Assembly (NCBI GenBank): GCA_002347125.1
Contig: DDXG01000092.1
Span: forward strand, 1 to 18,392
Direction: 5' to 3'
Source: Phycisphaerales bacterium UBA2266
GTDB lineage: Bacteria; Planctomycetota; Phycisphaerae; Sedimentisphaerales; Anaerobacaceae
DNA: 18,392 nt
Part shown: in pieces, positions 1 through 6,211 of the stretch
Layout of the letters: the number at the start of each line of letters is the position of its first letter
Numbering within the stretch: position 1 is the stretch's first letter
The notes under the pieces: generated by a model
Seen by the model: only the letters and a program-made list of their open reading frames with translations
What the model was told of the DNA's origin: nothing
Database searches by the model: none
Position numbers and translations under genes: made by a program

Positions 1-22
1 GCCCAGATGCTTTCCCGGCGCG

Positions 23-40
23 CCCGGACTCAGCATGACA
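23..40. repeat. Dispersed repeat fragment ending AGCATGACA
   Basis: The stretch CCCGGACTCAGCATGACA resembles the palindromic repeat at 234-258, and its tail AGCATGACA recurs exactly at 6085-6093. It is probably a partial or diverged copy of a family of short interspersed repeats. In the minus direction it reads as CHAESG, a peptide often seen in spurious ORFs of repeat-rich bacterial genomes. Confidence 0.5.
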
Positions 41-60
41 AGCGGTGGGGGGGAGTGGGC

Positions 61-195
61 GGCCATGAGGCGATGGCAGGTAGTGCGCATAGCGAATCAT
101 GAGATACTTCTGAATCTCGATAAGGTCGTGCGGGAGATTCTCCGCATCGCGTTTGAAGATGGTTGAGTCGCCCGCGGCGATGGTCGTATTGCGTA
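61..195 (-). pseudogene. Possible protein-gene fragment, unrecognised
   Basis: Read on the minus strand from about 195 down to 61, one frame gives a protein-like segment without stops that includes GDSTIFKRDAENLPHDLIEI and then QKYLMIRYAHYLPS. Most third codon positions are G or C, and the residue mix is that of a folded protein, unlike the Pro/Arg-rich translations of the other frames here. The frame stays open into the flanking repeats: GCATGACA-type elements sit on both sides, at 23-40 and 234-258. It also stays open to the left edge of the window. I do not recognise the family. It may be a gene remnant broken up by repeats, the end of a gene beyond the edge, or chance. Confidence is low. 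Confidence 0.25.
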
Positions 196-233
196 GTGCG
201 CGGGGTAGGCGGTCTGGGTATCCGGGAGTCTGG

Positions 234-258
234 ATGCCGGATCGAGTCCGGCATGACA
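234..258. repeat. Short palindromic interspersed repeat (GGCATGACA type)
   Basis: A perfect 8-bp hairpin: arm ATGCCGGA at 234-241, loop TCGAG at 242-246, arm TCCGGCAT at 247-254, followed by GACA. It belongs to a class of REP-like elements ending in GCATGACA; related copies in this window are at 23-40 and 6069-6093. It lies in non-coding sequence upstream of the first gene. The minus-strand translation (AGLDPASRLPD) is a typical repeat-derived false peptide. Confidence 0.7.
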
Positions 259-310
259 GATGCGGGGCTGGGATGGGGCGGAGCCGTTTTTCGCAACGGA
301 TTTCTTACGC

Positions 311-434
311 GTGGGCAGGATGCCCGCGGCACGGTACACGGGCAAGATGCCCGTGTTACTCATGGGCAGGATGCCCATGCTACGCGAGGGCGAGACGCCC
401 TCGACACGGGGTGGCAGCCACGGGGGGCTGCCCC
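311..434. repeat. Tandem array of five short hairpin repeats
   Basis: Five consecutive palindromes of about 17-20 bp sit head to tail. They are 311-327 (GTGGGC/GCCCGC), 337-355 (CACGGGC/GCCCGTG), 361-379 (CATGGGC/GCCCATG), 385-403 (CGAGGGC/GCCCTCG) and 413-432 (GGCAGCC/GGCTGCC). The first three have loops of AGGAT or AAGAT, the fourth GAGAC, the fifth ACGGGG. The outer stem bases differ between units but stay paired, so pairing appears more conserved than sequence. Two further copies lie inside the following coding sequence at 1396-1437. The family is one I associate with planctomycete genomes. It is not a CRISPR: no spacers separate the units. Confidence 0.85.
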
Positions 435-505
435 TACGAGCGGGCGGGATAGCGACCTGACCCCTGACCCTGATCCCTGGGCTGCCCCTGTGGGCGAGGC
501 GGTGG

Positions 506-534
506 TTTTCAATCTGGGCCGGGGGTGGTATAAT
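506..534 (+). promoter_or_regulatory. Sigma70-like promoter of the FG-GAP/thiC unit
   Basis: A perfect -10 box TATAAT lies at 529-534, with a 4/6 match to the -35 consensus (TTTTCA, 506-511) at the ideal 17-bp spacing. Transcription would begin near 541, leaving a leader of about 45 nt before the ATG at 586. This supports 586, not an upstream start, for the first gene. I see no TPP-riboswitch-like conserved core between the promoter and the genes. Confidence 0.65.
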
Positions 535-585
535 GCGGCAGTCTTGTTTGGGTCATGCCATTTTTCTTCATGGAGATATGCAAAC

Positions 586-1779
586 ATGGTCAGGACTGTA
601 ACAGTGGTGTTGTTGGCGCTCGCCGGTGTTGGCGGGGCGTCCGGGCGGGAGGTCGGCTTCAAGAAGGTCGTGCTGGATCGGGTGTTCCGGGCCGAGGGGG
701 TGGCGGTGGGGGATGTGAACCGCGATGGTAAGCTGGATGTGCTGGTGGGCGATGTCTGGTACGAGGCGCCGGACTGGACGATGCACGAGGTGCGGCCGGT
801 CGGAACGTATGACGGCAACACGGGTTACAGCAATTGCTTCGCCAATTTCGCGCAGGATGTCAACGGCGACGGGTGGGTCGATTCGATCGTAATCGGGATG
901 CCGGGCGGGCCGTGCCTGTGGTATGAGAACCCCCAAAACAAGCCGGGGCACTGGAAGGAGCACAAGGTCGCCGATAGCGCCTGCAATGAGACGCCGGTGT
1001 TCCTGGACCTGCTGGGTGACGGCAGGCCGGTATTGGTGTTCGGGGTGCGGCCGGCGGGGATTATGGCGTGGTTCAGCATCCCGGAGGACCCGACGAGGCC
1101 GTGGAATATGCACAAGATCGCGGCCGGGCCCGATGCGCCGGGCACGCAGCAGTTCAGCCACGGGTTGGGGGTCGGGGATGTCGATGCGGATGGGCGAAAC
1201 GACGTGCTGACCACCGAGGGCTGGTGGAAGGCGCCGCGGGACCGGACGCAGGAGAATTGGCAGTTCCATCCCGCGCAATTGGGGCCTGCCTGTGCTGATA
1301 TGCTGGTTTATGACGTGGATGGGGATGGGGATAACGACGTGATAACCAGCAGCGCCCACAACTATGGGATATGGTGGTTCGAGCAGATTGGCGCACACGG
1401 GCAGGATGCCCGTGCTACGGGAGGGCAAGATGCCCTCGACACGGGCGTGGAATTTGTGCAGCATGAGATATTCAAGGACTACAGCCAGCCTCATGCGATT
1501 CGTCTGGTGGACCTCAACGGCGATGGGGTTATGGACCTGGTAACGGGCAAGCGGCACTATGCACACAACGGCAACGACCCCGGCGGCAAGGACCCGGCGA
1601 TGATGTACTGGATCGAGTTGCGGCGGCCCCAAAAGGGCAAGGTGGAGTCCATACCGCATGTCTTCGACGATGATTCGGGGGTTGGAACGCAGTTCGAGGT
1701 GGTGGATATGAACGGCGACGGCAGGCTGGATATTGTCGTATCGAATAAGAAGGGCGTGCATATTTTCTTGCAGGATTGA
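586..1779 (+). CDS. Secreted FG-GAP/VCBS repeat (beta-propeller) protein
   Basis: A 397-residue protein. The start at 586 is chosen because GGAGA (572-576) lies 9 nt upstream, a promoter ends at 534, and the N-terminus (MVRTVTVVLLALAGVGGASG) is a signal peptide; the frame stays open further upstream, but only through repeat DNA. The body carries Asp-rich, calcium-binding-like loops of FG-GAP blades: DVNRDGKLD (43-51), DVNGDGWVD (91-99), DVDADGRND (198-206), DVDGDGDND (243-251), DLNGDGVMD (309-317) and DMNGDGRLD (374-382). A weaker one is near 141. Such proteins fold as integrin-like beta-propellers outside the cytoplasm and usually bind ligands; no catalytic motif is visible. Residues about 271-287 are encoded by a palindromic repeat inserted in frame. 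The stop codon abuts the thiC start, so the two genes are probably co-transcribed, though no functional link is obvious. Confidence 0.85.
   Translation: MVRTVTVVLLALAGVGGASGREVGFKKVVLDRVFRAEGVAVGDVNRDGKLDVLVGDVWYEAPDWTMHEVRPVGTYDGNTGYSNCFANFAQDVNGDGWVDSIVIGMPGGPCLWYENPQNKPGHWKEHKVADSACNETPVFLDLLGDGRPVLVFGVRPAGIMAWFSIPEDPTRPWNMHKIAAGPDAPGTQQFSHGLGVGDVDADGRNDVLTTEGWWKAPRDRTQENWQFHPAQLGPACADMLVYDVDGDGDNDVITSSAHNYGIWWFEQIGAHGQDARATGGQDALDTGVEFVQHEIFKDYSQPHAIRLVDLNGDGVMDLVTGKRHYAHNGNDPGGKDPAMMYWIELRRPQKGKVESIPHVFDDDSGVGTQFEVVDMNGDGRLDIVVSNKKGVHIFLQD
1394..1446 (+). repeat. Two palindromic repeat units inside the FG-GAP gene
   Basis: Two hairpins, 1396-1414 (CACGGGC, loop AGGAT, GCCCGTG) and 1421-1437 (GAGGGC, loop AAGAT, GCCCTC), match units of the array at 311-434. 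They encode GAHGQDARATGGQDALDTG in frame, between the fourth Asp loop and the conserved-looking HEIFKDYSQPH segment of the propeller. The gene remains open, so the added length is a multiple of three and probably forms a surface loop. Confidence 0.85.
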
Positions 1780-1781
1780 TG

Positions 1782-3110
1782 ATGACACAGTTGCAGGCCG
1801 CCCAGGGCGGTCGGATTACGGATGAGATGCGCAGCGTGGCGACGGCCGAGGGGGTCGATGTACATTTGCTGCGGGAGGAGGTGGCGGCCGGGCGCGTGGC
1901 GATTCCCGCGAACCGGCTGCATCTGCAGGGTGGGCTGCGTCCGGCGGGCATCGGGCGGGTCCTGACGACGAAGGTCAACGCCAATATCGGGACCAGCAGC
2001 GTGCGTTCGACGCTTGACGCCGAGATCGACAAGCTTGACGCGGCCCTGGAGGTCGGGGCTGATGCGGTGATGGACCTGAGCACGGGGGTCGGTCTCGACG
2101 AGGTGCGGCAGCAATTGCTTGCCCGGTGTCCGGTTCCTTTTGGGACGGTGCCGGTGTATCAGGTGATCGAGGGGCGGACCGTCGAAGAGATCACGCATGA
2201 GTTGATTCTGGAGACGGTCGAGAAGCAGGCCAGGCAGGGGGTGGACTTCTTTACGATCCACGCCGGCGTCCTGCGCGAGCACCTGCCGCTGTTGGAGGGG
2301 CGTGTGGCGGGGATTGTCAGCCGCGGCGGGGCACTGCTGGCCAAGTGGATGCTGCACCACGGACGGCAGAATCCGTTCCATGAGTTGTTTGACGAGCTGT
2401 GCGCAATCATGCGGCAGTACGACGTGTGTTTCTCCTTGGGCGATGGCCTGCGGCCGGGGGCGATAGCGGACGCGACGGACAAGGCGCAGTTGGCCGAGTT
2501 GCGGACGCTGGGCGAACTGACGCAGCGGGCCTGGGATAACGGCTGCCAGGTGATTGTGGAGGGGCCGGGGCATGTGCCGTTCGACCAGATTCAGTACAAC
2601 ATGGAGATTCAACGCGAGGTCTGCAAGGGGGCGCCGTTCTATGTGCTCGGGCCGCTGGTAACGGATATCGGGGCGGGGTATGACCATATTACGTCGGCGA
2701 TCGGGGGAACGGCGGCGGCATTCTACGGGGCGTCATTCCTGTGCTATGTGACGCCGCGGGAGCATCTGGGGCTGCCGGATGCCGACGATGTGCGGATCGG
2801 GGTGGTCGCCTCCAAGATCGCCGCGCACGCGGGCGACGTGGCGCGGGGTCTGCCGGGGGCGGCGGAGCGGGATCGGCGTCTGAGCATCGCGCGGGCGAAC
2901 CTGGACTGGGAGCGGCATCTGGCCGAGGCGCTGGACCCGACAACGGCCGACCGGATGCATCGCCAGGCGTGCCAGGGCGGCGGCGAGGAGCTGATGGGCG
3001 CCGATTACTGCTCAATGTGCGGCAAGAGCTGGTGCAGCGTGCGCATCAATAGAGAAATCCGCCGGGCCGTGCATGACGGCGAGGCACTGAGCATGCAGGA
3101 TCCGTCGTAA
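1782..3110 (+). CDS. thiC: ThiC-family phosphomethylpyrimidine synthase
   Basis: A radical-SAM enzyme expected to convert aminoimidazole ribotide (AIR) to hydroxymethylpyrimidine phosphate for thiamine synthesis in the cytoplasm. Family landmarks (numbered from the ATG at 1779) include KVNANIGTS (65-73), MDLSTG (98-103), GVDFFTIHAG (154-163), IVSRGG (179-184), SLGDGLRPG (219-227), EGPGHVP (261-267) and GPLVTDIGAGYDHITSAIGG (291-310). The C-terminal CX2CX4C iron-sulfur motif is C411-C414-C419. Length (442-443 aa) fits the short ThiC form without the N-terminal extension. ATG codons at 1779 and 1782 are both possible; 1782 is preferred because AGGA (1772-1775) is then 6 nt upstream. Its start abuts the preceding stop, implying translational coupling. 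A closely related function, 5-hydroxybenzimidazole synthase (BzaF) for anaerobic B12 lower-ligand synthesis, uses the same substrate and cannot be excluded from sequence alone. Confidence 0.92.
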   Translation: MTQLQAAQGGRITDEMRSVATAEGVDVHLLREEVAAGRVAIPANRLHLQGGLRPAGIGRVLTTKVNANIGTSSVRSTLDAEIDKLDAALEVGADAVMDLSTGVGLDEVRQQLLARCPVPFGTVPVYQVIEGRTVEEITHELILETVEKQARQGVDFFTIHAGVLREHLPLLEGRVAGIVSRGGALLAKWMLHHGRQNPFHELFDELCAIMRQYDVCFSLGDGLRPGAIADATDKAQLAELRTLGELTQRAWDNGCQVIVEGPGHVPFDQIQYNMEIQREVCKGAPFYVLGPLVTDIGAGYDHITSAIGGTAAAFYGASFLCYVTPREHLGLPDADDVRIGVVASKIAAHAGDVARGLPGAAERDRRLSIARANLDWERHLAEALDPTTADRMHRQACQGGGEELMGADYCSMCGKSWCSVRINREIRRAVHDGEALSMQDPS

Positions 3111-3156
3111 GGCCGGGCCGTCGCCGGTCTTGAATCGGCGGGATGCTCCGGGCCGG

Positions 3157-4254
3157 TTATGTCTTCATCGAATCGAGTTCGATGAACGCGATGGGCATGA
3201 ATACGATCACGGGCATCCAGGCCCAGAGTTCGGGCATGACCCTGTCAAAGAGGGCCTCGGTGGCGCATATCTTGCAGATGAAGGCGGTGACGAAACAGGC
3301 GGTGGTCAGGAGAAAGCTGACCATGGTGGCGGATTTCATGGTGCGTGGGTCGCGGCAGACGAGAATCGGGAGGCTGACCATGAGCATGGTGAAGTTGATG
3401 ATTGGATCGGTGATGCGGAAGTGTTTCTGGCTGTAGAGCTGCGCGAGATCCTTGACGCGGGTCTTCTGGGCGGCCAGTTGAGCGATCTGTCGGCTGCTCA
3501 TGAGCATGGTGTTGTTGGCCTTGCGGCGGATGACGATCTCTCGCGGGGTCAGGTCTCCGGAGTCGTATTCGGCCACGACGAGGGCGCCGACGGGCGAGTC
3601 CTTGCGTGCGTAGAGGCCGTTGACGAGCTTCCATTTGCCCTGGTCCTCATCGTAGACGGCGCTGTCGGCGACGATCCGTCCGGTGATGTTCCAGACGCCG
3701 GGCCGGGCGGCGGGCTCGCGGGTGATAATAGTTGGGGTGATGAGCGTGGATGTCTTGGCGTCGAACCCGGCGCAGATGAGCGCGTTTTGACCGTCGGGCA
3801 TGAACCAGACATAGAAAGCCTTCTGGCCGGCGATCTCGTCCTGGCTTCTCGATAGTTCTTCGGCCATGTGGGGGATGACCAGTTCCTGATCCACGACGAG
3901 GACGCCCGTCAGGACCAGTGAAAGCAGAGCGATGGGGCCGATGACTCGCTTGAGGCTGACGCCGGAGGCCATCACGGCGACCAGTTCATGCTGGCGGACC
4001 ATCTTGCCGAGCGAGAAGGCGGCGGCGACGACGGTGATCATGCCGGCGAAGTCGCGGAAGTACAGTGCTGTGTTGATTCCGTAGAAAGTGACGATGTTCC
4101 TGAGGACATCGGCGGCGGTCAGAGCCTTCTGCTCGGTGAATTCGTCGAGGTTGACGAACAGGTCGATGATGATCCGCAGGCCGATGAGGACGAGGAACGA
4201 GATCATATATCCGACCATGAAGTTCTTGGCGATGTAGCGGTCGAGTATCTTCAT
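3157..4254 (-). CDS. lptG: LptF/LptG-family LPS export permease (second gene)
   Basis: A 365-residue inner-membrane protein of the YjgP/YjgQ family. These proteins pair as LptF and LptG with the LptB ATPase to extract lipopolysaccharide from the inner membrane and pass it to the periplasmic bridge. The N-terminal MKILDRYIAKNF is typical. Hydrophobic segments lie near residues 12-33, 58-78 and 100-120, then a periplasmic beta-rich region, then three more at about 270-290, 300-325 and 335-358. The family loop after the second helix reads MVRQHELVAVMASGVSLKRV. The ATG at 4254 is chosen over an upstream start at 4299 because the extra residues (RLGFGAWNLN) come from repeat-like spacer DNA. No clear Shine-Dalgarno sequence is visible. 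It follows a second LptF/G gene on the same strand, the usual pairing; which is LptF and which LptG is inferred from order and length. Confidence 0.88.
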   Translation of the reverse strand: MKILDRYIAKNFMVGYMISFLVLIGLRIIIDLFVNLDEFTEQKALTAADVLRNIVTFYGINTALYFRDFAGMITVVAAAFSLGKMVRQHELVAVMASGVSLKRVIGPIALLSLVLTGVLVVDQELVIPHMAEELSRSQDEIAGQKAFYVWFMPDGQNALICAGFDAKTSTLITPTIITREPAARPGVWNITGRIVADSAVYDEDQGKWKLVNGLYARKDSPVGALVVAEYDSGDLTPREIVIRRKANNTMLMSSRQIAQLAAQKTRVKDLAQLYSQKHFRITDPIINFTMLMVSLPILVCRDPRTMKSATMVSFLLTTACFVTAFICKICATEALFDRVMPELWAWMPVIVFMPIAFIELDSMKT

Positions 4255-4276
4255 TGCAGAGTTAAGATTCCAGGCA

Positions 4277-4351
4277 CCAAATCCCAAACGCCGGCGCACA
4301 GCGTGGAGGGCCGTTTGACATTTGGGTCATTGGCGCCTGTTTGGGATTTGG
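4277..4351. repeat. 13-bp inverted repeat in the lptF-lptG spacer
   Basis: CCAAATCCCAAAC at 4277-4289 is perfectly complementary to GTTTGGGATTTGG at 4339-4351, with 49 nt between. The spacer's minus-strand translation (LGFGAWNLN) resembles the 'GFGIWDLEF' peptides produced by AT-richer interspersed repeats in many environmental genomes, so this is probably a decayed copy of such an element. If transcribed, it would form a stem-loop between the two permease messages. Confidence 0.55.
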
Positions 4352-4361
4352 AGCATTCGTG

Positions 4362-5966
4362 CTAAGTTCTGAAAAGTCTGGCGTATATGGCCAGCACGAA
4401 GACGCACAGGATACCCAGGCCGCCCCACATGACGAGCGTTCCGGATGCCTGGGCTTTGACGTTTTCGATGATCTGCCTGCCGCTCATGATGCAGACGATA
4501 AGCATGGCGGCGGGCAGGCAACTGATGCCGAAGGCGCTGAGCAGGTGGCCGCCGCGTTTGACGATGCCGAGGCCGATGCCGATGAGGATCATGGGCACGC
4601 ACCCCAGGCCAAAAACGAGACGCGAATGGAGGACGCTCTTGATGTCGAGCAGGGCGGCGTTCATGATGATGGCGAGTTGGAGCTTTCGGCGTTTGAGATC
4701 GCGGGTCGTGCTCTGGGCCAATTGGGGGATATCCCTTTTGAGTGCAGCGGGCTGAAGACGGTTGTCTTCGGTCTTGAACTGGGCCATGGTTGCCTCAATG
4801 CTTGTCGGCAGCACGAGGCTTCGAACGAGGTGTCGCATTTTGAGGAACGCCGAGTCATTGAGACGGGCGTTATATACATCCAATGTCAGCGTCGGCCAGA
4901 GTTCGTCGCCCTCGAGATGGAGGAACGCCTTTGCCGAGGTCAGTGAGGCGATCTTGCGACGTGTGTCGGCCTCGTACTGGTCGACGACGATATCGCCGAG
5001 CAACTCAATGCGTTTGTCTTCACGGGGTCCGCACCGAGAGGCGGTGAATTCGACGATTTCGCTGCCGCTATGGAGGCGGTAGGCCCGTCCGGCTTCGAGC
5101 GTGGTGCGGATATCCTGGGCGAGCAGTCCGGCTATGGTCTGGGCATAGATTTCACGGCTGAGTCGGGCGACGGGGTGGAATTCGATGGGGTTGAGGCGGA
5201 TGCGTTTCATTTCATCAAGGCTCTTGAACTTGATTTCATCGGCCAGCAGGGATCCGAATTCGAAGGTCAGTGAGAGCCATTCAGCGCCGGCGCCGCTTTC
5301 GTCCTGTGCGTCGATCTGAAAGGTGTTGTAGGCCTTGACCTCGACCTCGTTGAACTGCCCGTGGGGATTGAAGGTGATGCGAGCCGCTTCGGCGGTAATG
5401 ACTCTCTCGACATTGGCGCCCTGCTTGGCCAGTCGCGCCAGGACGACGCCGGAAAGGGTGTTCTGGGCGGGGCTGACCTGGTCGGCGTAGATGATGTTCC
5501 TTTGGTCGGGGGGCAGGGCATAGTAGCCGCGTCTCTGGATGTTTCGGAAGAGGATTTGTCGGGCGTCGTCCTTGAATGATCTTTCGGCGCGTTGGACAAA
5601 GGCGGGTGTGACGTGGAAGCTCAATAAGAGGGTGGCGATGGCCACGGCGATGGCCAGGACCAGGCCGGGATAGACCACGGTCATGATATGCACACCGCCG
5701 GCGCGGCAGGCATCGAGTTCGTTGTCGCCGGCGAACCGGCCGTAGACGAGGGAACAGGCGAACAGGGCGGCCATGGGCAGCACGAAGGTCAGGGTCACGG
5801 GCAGGAAGTAACCCATGAGGTGGAGCACCTGGCCGGGACCGACGCCATACTGTTGGACGGGCTGGAGGATGCTGCCCAGACTAAGTATGAGCGTAAGGCC
5901 TATGGACGAGAGGGCAAAGACCTTGAAAAGCTCTCGGAAAACGTATCTTTGCAGCGTGAATACCAT
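4362..5966 (-). CDS. lptF: LptF/LptG-family LPS export permease (first gene, enlarged)
   Basis: A 534-residue inner-membrane protein of the same YjgP/YjgQ family as its downstream neighbour, expected to form the transmembrane part of the LptB2FG exporter. MVFTLQRYVFRELFK opens the first helix (about 11-33). Helices follow near 48-74 and 97-117, with the family loop FAGDNELDACRAGGV between them. Three C-terminal helices lie near 450-470, 477-498 and 512-530. The region between (about 118-445) is much longer than in a typical protein of about 360 aa. Parts of it (e.g. LEAGRAYRLHSGSEIVEF and RIELLGDIVVDQYEAD) look like additional soluble, beta-rich sequence facing the periplasm. The ATG at 5966 is the natural start for the first helix, but no good Shine-Dalgarno lies before it. 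It probably shares a transcript with the second permease 107 bp downstream. Confidence 0.85.
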   Translation of the reverse strand: MVFTLQRYVFRELFKVFALSSIGLTLILSLGSILQPVQQYGVGPGQVLHLMGYFLPVTLTFVLPMAALFACSLVYGRFAGDNELDACRAGGVHIMTVVYPGLVLAIAVAIATLLLSFHVTPAFVQRAERSFKDDARQILFRNIQRRGYYALPPDQRNIIYADQVSPAQNTLSGVVLARLAKQGANVERVITAEAARITFNPHGQFNEVEVKAYNTFQIDAQDESGAGAEWLSLTFEFGSLLADEIKFKSLDEMKRIRLNPIEFHPVARLSREIYAQTIAGLLAQDIRTTLEAGRAYRLHSGSEIVEFTASRCGPREDKRIELLGDIVVDQYEADTRRKIASLTSAKAFLHLEGDELWPTLTLDVYNARLNDSAFLKMRHLVRSLVLPTSIEATMAQFKTEDNRLQPAALKRDIPQLAQSTTRDLKRRKLQLAIIMNAALLDIKSVLHSRLVFGLGCVPMILIGIGLGIVKRGGHLLSAFGISCLPAAMLIVCIMSGRQIIENVKAQASGTLVMWGGLGILCVFVLAIYARLFRT

Positions 5967-6010
5967 GCCGGTTCAAATCAACGGTGAACAAACCCTGCTT
6001 CAGTAAACAA

Positions 6011-6118
6011 CATCGTATGATGACGTTGCCGGCGGTTGGATGAGAGTCCTATGCCATGCGATGCCCGGATGCTTCGCTTCGCTCAGCATGACAACCGACG
6101 GTCGGCATCATACGGGTG
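6011..6118. repeat. Imperfect inverted repeat enclosing a GCATGACA repeat
   Basis: The 245-bp gap between the first permease and the TPR gene holds two imperfectly complementary arms, 6011-6039 and 6092-6118. Matching blocks are CAACCG, CGG and CATCATACG. Between them lies GATGCTTCGCTTCGCTCAGC (6069-6088), which continues into ATGACA. Its ends (ATGC/GCAT) are self-complementary, and it is a member of the widely seen interspersed class translated as MLRFAQHD. The arrangement suggests a compound palindromic element. It lies downstream of the minus-strand TPR gene and could affect its transcript end. I see no coding sequence in this gap. Confidence 0.6.
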
Positions 6119-6211
6119 CAACTTCATCCAGTCCACCATGATACCGACGGCGGGGCCGTCCACAACGAAATTTCACCCCGCAAGGGCCTTGTGTGGGGGC
6201 AGGCAGCCGGG

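Noticed and set aside
311..434. CRISPR-like array
   Set aside because: Units are self-complementary, abut one another and have no unique spacers; no cas genes are present.
163..585. In-frame upstream extension of the FG-GAP protein from 163
   Set aside because: It translates the hairpin repeats and crosses the promoter at 506-534; the start at 586 has a Shine-Dalgarno sequence and a signal peptide.
568..2687. Long minus-strand ORFs opposite the FG-GAP and thiC genes
   Set aside because: They are His/Pro/Arg-rich antisense shadows of well-supported genes, a common effect at high GC.
3111..3156. Terminator between convergent thiC and lptG
   Set aside because: Only a 5-bp CGCCG/CGGCG stem with a 9-nt loop and no T tract; too weak to call.
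4255..4299. Upstream start for the second Lpt permease at 4299
   Set aside because: The extra 15 residues are encoded by repeat-like spacer DNA, and MKILDRYIAKNF at 4254 is the family-typical N-terminus.
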